In this document: positions 1 to 5,876 of the stretch, piece by piece | How positions within the stretch are numbered: position 1 is the first letter of the stretch | Layout: every line of letters begins with the position of its first letter | Source of the DNA: Bacillota bacterium | GTDB lineage: Bacteria; Bacillota; Dethiobacteria; DTU022 | Length of the DNA stretch: 6,159 bases | Assembly (NCBI GenBank): GCA_012727685.1 | Contig: JAAYGO010000260.1 | Span: 1 to 6,159 of the forward strand | Direction: 5' to 3' | Made by a program: the position numbers and the translations under genes | Notes under the pieces: model-generated | What the model saw: the letters and a program-made list of their open reading frames with translations, nothing else | The model's database searches: none | Told to the model about the DNA's origin: nothing

Positions 1-148
1 CGTCGGTCCAGCCGTTTAGTTCCTTTAACATTAACAAACCGATAATCACGTTCACCGCCGCATTGGGACGGCTGTAGTTTTCACTGTAAAGCACAGCGAA
101 ACGGTTTTCGTCTATCTTGGTAAAGATCGAATGAAAGAAGTAGCGCCA
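1..148 (-). pseudogene. Internal fragment of a DDE transposase (IS1182/DUF772-like), cut by the window edge
   Basis: Read on the minus strand from 148 down to 1, one frame is open for 49 codons with no stop. It begins WRYFFHSIF and contains the motifs ENRFAVLYSENYSRPN and NVIIGLLMLKELNGWTD. This pattern (SENYSRPN, then an aliphatic helix, then LNGWTD) is what I recall from the N-terminal DUF772-type domain of IS1182-family transposases common in Clostridia; that domain precedes the DDE catalytic core. The fragment lacks a start codon. Its expected N-terminus lies directly adjacent but on the opposite strand (148-250), so the gene is scrambled as it stands. The catalytic part would lie beyond the left edge and cannot be judged. 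The family call is from memory of the motifs, not from a search. Confidence 0.65.
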
Positions 149-258
149 TGTTCAAAAAAAACCCGGCAGAAAAACAGTTTAATCTTAGCGAGCCCTACTA
201 TCACTTCCCTAAATATGTGCGCGAAGCGCTGCACAACAGCTTTCAATGGCTTCTTTGA
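148..258 (+). pseudogene. N-terminal fragment of the same transposase, inverted relative to the rest
   Basis: An ATG at 148 opens a 36-codon frame ending in TGA at 256-258. It starts MFKKNPAEKQFNLSEPYY and continues FPKYVREALHNS, a typical N-terminus of the IS1182-like transposases whose next segment is found on the minus strand at 1-148. Joining HNS (or HNSFQW) to the minus-strand WRYFFHSIF rebuilds a continuous reading frame. The two pieces therefore look like one gene in which about 95 bp around the start has been flipped. There is no convincing SD sequence upstream of the ATG, so expression is unlikely. The final residues WLL and the stop already belong to neighbouring sequence. Confidence 0.6.
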
Positions 259-563
259 GGGTCATTCCTTCGTTGAAATTGTCCCAGGAGAGTAGGGAAA
301 AAGCGCTTGGTGAATTCAAGAGCTTTCATGATACAATCGCCAGTGATTTATGTTTGGAAACAGAAGAAAAGAAAAAACTGCGAGACGATGAGGCCAAAGA
401 AATCATTAAAAGGACCTGTAATGTATCAAGTTGTGCAAAAGTACAACTGCTTGAAATAGATAAAAGAAGCCAATGTTTGAAGGAGCTCAAAGAAGAAGGC
501 TTGTCGACTCGGTAAATTGCAAGACTAACTGGTATTAGCAGAGGTATTATACTTAAAGCGTGA
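251..563 (+). pseudogene. Degraded C-terminal part of an IS200-like / REP-associated (Y1) transposase
   Basis: The frame from 246 to 515 encodes 89 residues, including KALGEFKSFHD, EEKKKLRDDEA and IIKRTCNVSSC, and ends KELKEEGLSTR before TAA. Reading through that TAA in the same frame gives IARLTGISRGIILKA and then TGA at 561-563. RQIARLTGISRG is the usual C-terminal helix-turn-helix-like tail of clostridial REP-associated tyrosine transposases, so the TAA at 513-515 is probably a CAA (Gln) codon turned nonsense by one transition. Upstream, residues FFEGHSFVEI in another frame (about 251-280) would precede LSQESREKAL if one or two bases were missing near 275-280, so a frameshift is also likely. 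The catalytic half (HUH motif and tyrosine) is missing. The apparent ATG at 246 has no SD and is probably not a real start. This is a dead element remnant, not a small gene. Confidence 0.65.
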
Positions 564-683
564 CATTTGTCAGCAAAAACCGACAGCCGATTTCGCTAAT
601 TCTGCTAATAATTGTGGATTTTTTATTGTGCGGTGAACAACAGCAGACCAGAAGAACCGTCCCCGTGGTTTACGTGGTTTAGG
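564..683 (+). mobile_element. Probable right-end flank of the IS200/REP-like element
   Basis: No gene is visible between the transposase remnant and the cysE promoter. The stretch contains GAACCGTCCCCGTGGTTT at about 654-671, a motif I associate with the ends of IS200/REP-associated elements in Clostridia. AACC at 655-658 can pair with GGTT at 667-670. A 9-bp unit, CGTGGTTTA, occurs twice in tandem at 664-672 and 673-681. The element's true boundary cannot be set without a second copy or an empty site. Confidence 0.35.
664..681 (+). repeat. Two tandem copies of a 9-bp unit
   Basis: CGTGGTTTA is repeated exactly at 664-672 and 673-681, ending two bases before the -35 box of the cysE promoter. 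It may be an element end or target duplication, or a chance duplication. Confidence 0.6.
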
Positions 684-713
684 TTGACAGTTTAAATCTA
701 TGCTGTATATAAT
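684..713 (+). promoter_or_regulatory. Sigma-A promoter of the T-box/cysE-cysS unit
   Basis: A perfect -35 (TTGACA, 684-689) and a perfect -10 (TATAAT, 708-713) are separated by 18 bp. Transcription would start near 720, giving a leader of about 285 nt before cysE. The promoter sits immediately downstream of the mobile-element remnant. Confidence 0.85.
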
Positions 714-719
714 AAATCC

Positions 720-987
720 AAATTAAAAACCAGCGCCAGCTAAAGGCTATGAACAGGAGAGTAGGTTTGGCGCCGCCCGCCAGAGAGGGTTTCCGGGTTG
801 GGCTGAGAGAAACCCAGGGATCGGCCTGAACTGAAGTGCACCTGGAAGCCAAGACCGCGAACTTGCAAAGCTAGCGGTTTTCGGGTTTTCCCGTTATCGA
901 ACATAAAAGCGGGGTGTCCTGGACACCCAAGCAGAGTGGAACCGCGGTTCTTTGCCGTCTCTGTTTGCACAGGGGCGGCAAAATTTT
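720..987 (+). promoter_or_regulatory. T-box riboswitch sensing tRNA-Cys
   Basis: The leader shows the parts of a T-box in order. The base of stem I is GGCT 745-748 with AGCC 847-850. The AGTAG motif is at 760-764. A distal hairpin forms from GGGTT 795-799 and AACCC 811-815. The specifier loop holds TGC at 837-839, followed by A. Further hairpins are ACCGC 854-858 with GCGGT 874-878, CGGG-TTTT-CCCG at 882-893, and a GGTGTCC/GGACACC stem at about 912-927. The conserved T-box AGAGTGGAACCGCG is at 933-946, and GCGG 909-912 could pair with CCGC 942-945 as part of the antiterminator. UGC is a cysteine codon. The bases TGGA at 937-940 would pair with UCCA, matching the U73 discriminator of tRNA-Cys. 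Uncharged tRNA-Cys should stabilise the antiterminator and let RNA polymerase enter cysE-cysS. Fine pairings were drawn by hand. Confidence 0.92.
951..987 (+). terminator. Intrinsic terminator of the T-box leader
   Basis: A hairpin with a 13-bp stem (951-963 with 970-982, including some G-U pairs) and a 6-nt loop is followed by TTTT at 984-987. It lies directly after the T-box sequence and just before cysE, as expected for the regulated terminator. The U-tract is short, interrupted by A on both sides, so termination may be leaky. Confidence 0.75.
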
Positions 988-1005
988 ATAGAATGGGGTT
1001 GGAAC

Positions 1006-1674
1006 ATGTTTAAACGGTTACGGCAGGATATCAGGGCGGTGTTGGAGCGTGACCCGGCGGCGAAAAGCGTCCTGGAGGTGCTGCTCTGTTACCCGGGTCT
1101 TCATGCCTTGCTCTTTCACCGTGTCGCCCATTTCTTTTATCGCTGCGGTTTGACGCTGCTGGCGAGGCTAATTTCCCACCTCTCCCGTTTCCTAACCGGT
1201 ATCGAGATTCATCCCGGGGCGGTAATCGGTGAAGGCTTCTTTATCGATCATGGCATGGGGGTGGTGATCGGAGAGACAACGGAAATCGGCAATAATGTCA
1301 CGCTCTACCAGGGGGTGACCCTGGGCGGTACCGGTAAAGAGAAGGGCAAGCGCCATCCCACCGTGGGAGACAACGTGGTGATTGGCGCGGGGGCCAAGGT
1401 GCTCGGGCCCATCGAAATCGGCAGCGGCGCGCGCATCGGCGCCGGCTCCGTAGTCCTCAATTCGGTCCCCCCGGGTTCCACGGTGGTTGGCATTCCCGGG
1501 CGAGTGGTCTTTTATAAGGGCAAGAAGGTGGCGGCCATCAATCTCAATCACACCGATTTGCCTGACCCGGTGGCCGACATGTTAAACAGGTTGCAGGATC
1601 AGATCGATGAACTGCGCTTGCAACAGGAAAGATTGGAGAATGGAGTGTGCAGCAGTGGACATAAAACTCTATAA
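1006..1674 (+). CDS. cysE: Serine O-acetyltransferase
   Basis: This cytoplasmic enzyme acetylates L-serine with acetyl-CoA to O-acetylserine, the first committed step of cysteine synthesis. The product has 222 residues, the short Gram-positive form lacking the longer N-terminal region of the E. coli enzyme. An N-terminal helical part (about 1-62) is followed by a left-handed beta-helix of hexapeptide repeats (about 65-190). The catalytic DHG motif has His at residue 82 within DHGMGVVIGET. VTLGGTGK (about 104-111) and RHP (116-118) are further family signatures. The C-terminal 30 residues look helical and charged. The start at ATG 1006 has a weak G-rich SD at 995-998. An in-frame TTG at 952 lies inside the leader terminator, so it is rejected. 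The gene is controlled by the tRNA-Cys T-box upstream and overlaps cysS, which couples cysteine supply to its charging. Confidence 0.96.
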   Translation: MFKRLRQDIRAVLERDPAAKSVLEVLLCYPGLHALLFHRVAHFFYRCGLTLLARLISHLSRFLTGIEIHPGAVIGEGFFIDHGMGVVIGETTEIGNNVTLYQGVTLGGTGKEKGKRHPTVGDNVVIGAGAKVLGPIEIGSGARIGAGSVVLNSVPPGSTVVGIPGRVVFYKGKKVAAINLNHTDLPDPVADMLNRLQDQIDELRLQQERLENGVCSSGHKTL

Positions 1675-3064
1675 TACCCTGACGCGCCGCAAGGAAGATT
1701 TTGAACCCCTTGAACCTGGTGTGGTGCGCATGTATGTTTGCGGCCCCACGGTCTACGATTACATTCACATCGGCAACGCCCGGATTTTTATCGTTTTCGA
1801 TTCCTTCCGGCGCTACCTTGAGTTTCGCGGTTTGAAAGTGACCATGGTGCAAAACTATACCGATATTGACGATAAGATGATCCGGCGGGCCAACGAACAG
1901 GGCGTTGCCGTCTCGGAGCTGGCTGAAGAGTTTATCGCCGCTTACCAGGCCGATACCGGAGCGCTTAAGGTGAGGCCGGCCGATATCCAGCCCCGCGCCA
2001 CAGAACATATTCCCCAGATCATCGCCCTGATCAAGCGGCTCGAGGAAAAGGGGATGGCCTATGCCAGCCAGGGTGATGTCTATTATAACACCGCCGCCTT
2101 CAGCGATTACGGGCAGCTTTCGCAGCAGAAGCAGGAAGAGCTGCTGGCCGGGGCGCGGGTTGAGCCGGGCGAGAAAAAAAGACATCCCCTTGATTTTGCC
2201 CTCTGGAAGCAGAAAAAGGAAGGTGAACCGGCATGGGATAGCCCCTGGGGCGAGGGGCGTCCGGGCTGGCATATCGAGTGCTCCGCCATGGCCATGCACT
2301 ATCTCGGTGAAACGATCGATATTCACGCCGGGGGAGCCGACCTGATCTTCCCCCACCACGAGAATGAAATTGCCCAGAGCAGCGGCGCCACCGGCAAATC
2401 CTTTGCCCGCTACTGGATGCATGCCGGTTACCTCAATATCGAAGATCGCAAGATGTCAAAGTCGCTGGGCAATGTTCTGACCGTGCGCGACCTGCTGGAG
2501 GAGCATCATCCGCTGGATCTGCGCTTCTTTATCCTCTCCGCCCACTACCGCAGCCCCCTGAACTATAGCCGGGCCCTGTTGCGCCAGGCAGGCGCGGGCC
2601 GCGCGCGCTTGCAGGAGGCGGTGGACAACCTGTTTAGTACCCTGGAGGGGGCGGGAAGTGCTGCCGGGCCGGCGGAAAGCAAGTTGGCTGAAGCCCTGGG
2701 TTCCGCCGCCGCCCGTTATGTCGCCGCCCTGGATGACGATTTTAATACCGCCGACGCCATCGGCGTGCTTTTTGAGCTGGCGCGCCGCTGCAATATTTAT
2801 CTAAAAGAAGGGTATCCCTACGATAGAGCCCTCCTGGAGCAGGCCCTTAATTTTTACCGCGAGGCCGACAGCGTTCTGGGCATTTTAAACCTGGAGAGAC
2901 CCGGCGTGCCGGACCGGGAGATTGAAGAGGCGATCGCGCGGCGCAACCAGGCGCGGCAGCAAAAAGACTGGGCCACTGCCGACCGGATCAGGGATGAGCT
3001 CCTGGCCAGGGGGATTATTCTCGAGGATACGCCGCACGGCACCCGCTGGAAGATCAAGCAGTGA
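1655..3064 (+). CDS. cysS: Cysteinyl-tRNA synthetase
   Basis: This class I aminoacyl-tRNA synthetase charges tRNA-Cys with cysteine using ATP. With the GTG start at 1655 the product has 469 residues, close to E. coli (461) and B. subtilis (466), and begins MDIKLYNTLTRR, the usual family N-terminus. Counting from there, HIGN lies at 38-41 and KMSKS at 266-270. The zinc ligands fall at C29, C209, H234 and E238, nearly the E. coli numbering. The C-terminal part (about 400-469) is the tRNA-binding helical domain. GGAG at 1642-1645 sits 9 bp before the GTG. ATG 1640 and the longer start at 1607 are possible but fit the family worse. The start lies 20 bp inside the cysE reading frame, so the two are translationally linked and share the T-box control. 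Confidence 0.97.
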   Translation: MDIKLYNTLTRRKEDFEPLEPGVVRMYVCGPTVYDYIHIGNARIFIVFDSFRRYLEFRGLKVTMVQNYTDIDDKMIRRANEQGVAVSELAEEFIAAYQADTGALKVRPADIQPRATEHIPQIIALIKRLEEKGMAYASQGDVYYNTAAFSDYGQLSQQKQEELLAGARVEPGEKKRHPLDFALWKQKKEGEPAWDSPWGEGRPGWHIECSAMAMHYLGETIDIHAGGADLIFPHHENEIAQSSGATGKSFARYWMHAGYLNIEDRKMSKSLGNVLTVRDLLEEHHPLDLRFFILSAHYRSPLNYSRALLRQAGAGRARLQEAVDNLFSTLEGAGSAAGPAESKLAEALGSAAARYVAALDDDFNTADAIGVLFELARRCNIYLKEGYPYDRALLEQALNFYREADSVLGILNLERPGVPDREIEEAIARRNQARQQKDWATADRIRDELLARGIILEDTPHGTRWKIKQ

Positions 3065-3118
3065 TCCGCCTGCTTTGCCTTAGGTTGTTCAAATATTGAT
3101 TGCACGGGAGGGTTACAG

Positions 3119-3778
3119 TTGGCCTTCATCCAAGAGCGAACGATTGAACAGGCATGGCGCATGACCCTGTGGGCCTGTGCCCGTTATGGCTACAGTTACA
3201 GGGTTGAAAAGGGCAGTTACGAAGGACAGTTGCGCAAACAGCTCAACCATCTTGTCGTGCTGATCGAAGAACCCTATACGCGCCCACTGGCCGTTAGCTT
3301 ACCTGAAAACCTGGGCATTCCTGCCCCCACCTCCGAGGAAAAGATCCAAACATATTTTTATGAATACCTGGCTACCGATACCAAGGAAGAGAAGGAAGAC
3401 TATACATATGGCCAGTATATTTCGCTGCAGCTTCCCCGGGTGATTGAGCTCTTAAACCGCTCCAGGGGAAACACCAACCAGGCCTGCATGACCATCGGCG
3501 ACCAGAATAGCATCAACCTCGACGATCCGCCGTGCCTGCGCGTCGTTGACCTCAAGGTGGTTGACGGCAAGTTGCAGATGTCGCTATTCTTCCGTTCCTG
3601 GGACATATTTGTCGGCTTTCCGGAAAACATTGGCGGGCTGCAGCTCTTGAAAGAATATATCCTGATGCATCTCGATTTCCCGGTAGAGGACGGCCCGATA
3701 ATTGCCTATTCATCGGGCGCGCATATTTACGAACAGTATTTTCCGATCGTGAACATGCTCAACGCGCATAAATGTTAA
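3119..3778 (+). CDS. thyA: Thymidylate synthase, ThyA fold, short methanogen-like form
   Basis: This is predicted to convert dUMP to dTMP using a folate-type one-carbon donor. The 219-residue protein carries the ThyA active-site residues in order. These are a nucleophile in DDPPCL (C139), the phosphate-binding and structural FRSWD (R159, D162), GFPENI (N170), and AHIYEQY (H202, Y204), corresponding to E. coli C146, R166, D169, N177, H207 and Y209. It is much shorter than E. coli ThyA (264 residues) and more like the roughly 220-residue archaeal/methanogen type. A related activity, pyrimidine hydroxymethylation, occurs in this superfamily and cannot be excluded. Translation starts at TTG 3119 behind a strong GGGAGGG at 3106-3112 with a 6-bp gap. 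It lies 54 bp after cysS with no clear terminator between and ends 14 bp before rlmB, so it is probably in the same operon. No mrnC or thyX is seen here. Confidence 0.8.
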   Translation: MAFIQERTIEQAWRMTLWACARYGYSYRVEKGSYEGQLRKQLNHLVVLIEEPYTRPLAVSLPENLGIPAPTSEEKIQTYFYEYLATDTKEEKEDYTYGQYISLQLPRVIELLNRSRGNTNQACMTIGDQNSINLDDPPCLRVVDLKVVDGKLQMSLFFRSWDIFVGFPENIGGLQLLKEYILMHLDFPVEDGPIIAYSSGAHIYEQYFPIVNMLNAHKC

Positions 3779-3792
3779 CCGGCGGTGAAGAA

Positions 3793-4599
3793 ATGGTTAA
3801 GCGGCGCGAACGGCAAAGATCGTTCGCCAAAACCGAAGAAGACTTGATCGTTGGCCGCCAGGCAGTCCTGGAAGCCCTGGTGCACGGCACCGTAAACCGC
3901 GTTTATGCAATCGAGGGGCGGAAAGGGGCAATTATCAGCGAGATTGCTGCCGCGGCGCGGCAAAAAGAGATTCCGTTTATTTCTTTATCCCGGGAGGAAT
4001 TCGAGCGGCTGGTGCCCAATCACGCCGGGCACCAGGGGGTAGCGGCCCTGGCTCCGCCGTATCGCTACCACGCTTTGCCGGATCTGATCCGTCTTGCGCA
4101 AAAAAATGAGGCTCCGTTTCTGCTGCTATTGGATCACATCCAGGATCCACAAAACCTGGGCTCTATTCTCCGCACTGCCGGCGCCGCCGGGGTGGACGGC
4201 CTGATCATTACCGGGCCGCGCTCGGCGAAAATTACACCGGCAGTGCGCAAGGTGGCCGCCGGTGCCGCGGAGCGGGTCCCGGTAGCCCTGGTTGGCAACC
4301 TGCACCAGGCGATTGTTGCTTTAAAGAAGGAAGGATTCTGGGTTTACGGTGCGGAAGCCGACGGCTGCACACCTTATTACGCCCTTGATTACCGCCTGCC
4401 CCTTGCCCTGGTGATAGGTTCAGAAGCAAAGGGTTTATTGCGACTGGTGCGGGAAAACTGCGATCAGACCCTCTTCATTCCGATGGAGGGCGGTGCCAAC
4501 TCTTTAAACGCCGCCGTTGCCGCCGCCGTGATCATCTTTGCCGCGGTGGCGCAGCGAAAAGGATGGCAAAAGCCGCCATCGCCATCCCCAAAGCCTTGA
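3793..4599 (+). CDS. rlmB: 23S rRNA (guanosine-2'-O)-methyltransferase RlmB (SpoU/TrmH family)
   Basis: This is a SAM-dependent methyltransferase of the SPOUT class. The family methylates the 2'-O of G2251 (E. coli numbering) in the peptidyl-transferase P-loop of 23S rRNA. From ATG 3793 the product has 268 residues. The N-terminal substrate-binding domain (about 17-90) starts with the typical LIVGRQAVLEAL. The SpoU core follows, with motif 1 LDHIQDPQNLGSILRTAGA (about 113-131, N121 and R127), motif 2 VIGSEAKGL (about 207-215, E211) and motif 3 NSLNAAVAAA (about 236-245). These contribute to the trefoil-knot SAM site. ATG 3772 overlaps the end of the thymidylate synthase gene but has no SD, whereas GGTGAAG at 3784-3790 precedes ATG 3793, so the shorter start is chosen. 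The C-terminal tail is proline-rich (PPSPSPKP). Confidence 0.94.
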   Translation: MVKRRERQRSFAKTEEDLIVGRQAVLEALVHGTVNRVYAIEGRKGAIISEIAAAARQKEIPFISLSREEFERLVPNHAGHQGVAALAPPYRYHALPDLIRLAQKNEAPFLLLLDHIQDPQNLGSILRTAGAAGVDGLIITGPRSAKITPAVRKVAAGAAERVPVALVGNLHQAIVALKKEGFWVYGAEADGCTPYYALDYRLPLALVIGSEAKGLLRLVRENCDQTLFIPMEGGANSLNAAVAAAVIIFAAVAQRKGWQKPPSPSPKP

Positions 4600-4847
4600 G
4601 GGCTCTCCACGATTTTTTTAGTGATTGCCGCCGGTGATGTTCAATATAAATATCATGGGAGAGGCGTCCGGAGGGAAGCAGTTTTTAATTCACGGAGACA
4701 TCGCGGAAGGGAAAGCTTGCCAGGCGGTATGGGGAGGCTCAAGGGCTGGCTTGAAAAAGCTTGACCCCTTTTTCACGATCAGTTATAATTACTCAGTAAG
4801 TGCTTGCCTATGCTCCTCATCTAAAATTTCATACGGAGGCGATGTGT
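4600..4847 (+). other. Gene-free spacer between rlmB and sigH
   Basis: No convincing gene is seen on either strand. An 84-codon open frame (4625-4879) runs over the sigH promoter and SD, has no family resemblance and is rejected. A short AGCC/GGCT hairpin at 4592-4604 and a seven-T run at 4613-4619 could be a weak terminator for the cysE-rlmB unit, but they are 8 bp apart. A second candidate is an interrupted hairpin at 4741-4770 (AAGGG with CCCTT, inner GCTT with AAGC) running into TTTTT; it overlaps the -35 box of the sigH promoter. yacP, often found between these genes, is missing. Confidence 0.5.
4761..4789 (+). promoter_or_regulatory. Sigma-A promoter of sigH
   Basis: TTGACC (4761-4766) and TATAAT (4784-4789) are spaced by 17 bp, a near-consensus vegetative promoter. 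Transcription would start near 4796, about 50 nt before the sigH start codon. Confidence 0.8.
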
Positions 4848-5507
4848 GTGAGCTTTTTAGCTCAAGAATTGAAAGGTAACAACAGCGTCTACCTTGAGCT
4901 GGAAATAAAAAGCGACGAAGATATCGTATCCGAAGCGAAAGACGGCAACACCATCGCCCTTGAGTTTCTCATTAATAAGTATAAAAATTTTGTAAAAGCA
5001 AAAGCACGTTCCTATTTCCTGATCGGTGCCGATCGTGAAGACATTATTCAAGAAGGGATGATCGGTTTATACAAGGCGATCAGGGACTTTAAGGGAGACA
5101 AGCTTTCTTCTTTTCGCGCCTTTGCCGAGCTGTGCATCACCCGGCAGATTATTACGGCCATTAAGACAGCGACAAGGCAGAAGCATATTCCCCTTAATTC
5201 ATACGTTTCGTTAAACAAGCCCATTTACGACGAAGATTCGGATCGGACTTTGCTCGATATCCTTTCCGGGAGTAAGATTACCGATCCGGAAGAGCTCATG
5301 ATTAACCGGGAAGAATATCACGATATCGAGTTCAAGATGGGAGAGATATTGAGCGACCTGGAGTGGAAGGTGCTCACCCTCTACCTCGAAGGCAAATCTT
5401 ACCAGGAAATCGCCGTCGATCTGAAGCGTCACGTCAAATCGATCGATAACGCTTTGCAGCGGGTAAAGCGCAAGCTGGAGCGCTACCTTGAGGTCCGGAG
5501 GAGTTAA
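4848..5507 (+). CDS. sigH: RNA polymerase sporulation sigma factor SigH (sigma-H)
   Basis: Sigma-H directs RNA polymerase to early sporulation and transition-phase promoters. The product has 219 residues from GTG 4848, close to the B. subtilis protein. Region 2 (about 40-117) includes KYKNFVKAKARSYFLIGAD, DREDIIQEGMIGLYKAIRDF (core binding and -10 recognition) and ITRQIITAIKTATRQKHIP. The linker carries SLNKPIYDEDSDRTLLD. Region 4 (about 165-215) has the helix-turn-helix SYQEIAVDLKRHVKSIDNAL that reads the -35 element. GGAGG at 4835-4839 lies 8 bp before GTG 4848 but only 2 bp before ATG 4842, so GTG is preferred. An even longer frame from 4800 lacks family similarity at its start. The gene has its own vegetative promoter. 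The strong match to SigH implies an endospore-former or a recent relative of one. Confidence 0.96.
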   Translation: MSFLAQELKGNNSVYLELEIKSDEDIVSEAKDGNTIALEFLINKYKNFVKAKARSYFLIGADREDIIQEGMIGLYKAIRDFKGDKLSSFRAFAELCITRQIITAIKTATRQKHIPLNSYVSLNKPIYDEDSDRTLLDILSGSKITDPEELMINREEYHDIEFKMGEILSDLEWKVLTLYLEGKSYQEIAVDLKRHVKSIDNALQRVKRKLERYLEVRRS

Positions 5508-5542
5508 TCGCTTCATTTTAACTCGCAAATGGCGGTTAGTAG

Positions 5543-5571
5543 TTGACTTTTAGTAGATGAGCGTGTATAAT
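5543..5571 (+). promoter_or_regulatory. Sigma-A promoter of the tRNA array
   Basis: TTGACT (5543-5548) and TATAAT (5566-5571) are separated by 17 bp. The expected start near 5578 leaves only about 10 nt before tRNA-Gly, as is common for stable-RNA promoters. Confidence 0.82.
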
Positions 5572-5579
5572 CTAAAAGT
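5546..5579. repeat. 8-bp perfect inverted repeat enclosing the tRNA promoter core
   Basis: ACTTTTAG at 5546-5553 is the exact reverse complement of CTAAAAGT at 5572-5579. The arms cover the downstream half of the -35 box and the predicted transcription start, so they could form an operator. Chance is possible given the A/T-rich arms. Confidence 0.5.
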
Positions 5580-5587
5580 GCTTGAAC

Positions 5588-5661
5588 GCGGGTGTAGCTC
5601 AATGGTAGAGCCCTAGCTTCCCAAGCTAGTAGCGTGGGTTCGATTCCCATCACCCGCTCCA
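5588..5661 (+). tRNA. tRNA-Gly (anticodon CCC)
   Basis: The acceptor stem is GCGGGTG 5588-5594 with CACCCGC 5651-5657, discriminator T and encoded CCA (5659-5661). The anticodon stem CTAGC/GCTAG encloses the loop TTCCCAA, giving anticodon CCC, which reads GGG. The T-arm has GTTCGATTC. It is the first gene of the array. Confidence 0.95.
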
Positions 5662-5668
5662 TTGACAG

Positions 5669-5747
<79 letters not shown>

Positions 5748-5748
5748 C

Positions 5749-5780
5749 ATAAGGAAATCGCTAGATGGCGATTTCCTTAT
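5749..5780 (+). repeat. 13-bp perfect hairpin between tRNA-fMet and tRNA-Thr
   Basis: Positions 5749-5761 pair without mismatch with 5768-5780 around a 6-nt loop (TAGATG). The arms read ATAAGGAAATCGC and its complement. No T-run follows directly (the next bases are CTAACTC; TTTTT comes only at 5795-5799), so it is not a standard intrinsic terminator. It could be an RNA-processing site, a partial attenuator splitting the array, or the remnant of a small element. Confidence 0.7.
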
Positions 5781-5799
5781 CTAACTCAGACCACTTTTT

Positions 5800-5875
5800 G
5801 CTCACGTAGCTCAGGTGGCAGAGCGTATCCTTGGTAAGGATAAGGTCACCGGTTCGAGCCCGGTCGTGAGCTCCA
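5800..5875 (+). tRNA. tRNA-Thr (anticodon GGT)
   Basis: The acceptor stem is GCTCACG 5800-5806 with CGTGAGC 5865-5871, discriminator T and encoded CCA (5873-5875). The anticodon stem TATCC/GGATA encloses TTGGTAA, so the anticodon is GGT. The T-arm has CCGG-TTCGAGC-CCGG. Confidence 0.95.
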
Positions 5876-5876
5876 T

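Noticed and set aside
740..970. Minus-strand 76-codon open frame
   Set aside because: It is antisense to the T-box leader, whose structure explains the sequence.
952..1005. 18-codon N-terminal extension of cysE from TTG 952
   Set aside because: It lies inside the T-box terminator hairpin, has no SD and no family resemblance; ATG 1006 gives the usual length.
1544..2422. Minus-strand open frame of 292 codons opposite cysE/cysS
   Set aside because: It is antisense to two clearly conserved enzymes, has no recognisable domain and fits a GC-rich shadow frame.
3056..3075. AAGCAG/CTGCTT hairpin at the end of cysS as a terminator
   Set aside because: It has only 6 bp, an 8-nt loop and no T-run, so cysS and the thymidylate synthase gene are more likely co-transcribed.
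4625..4879. 84-codon open frame on the + strand before sigH
   Set aside because: It runs through the sigH promoter, SD and start, and its translation resembles nothing known.
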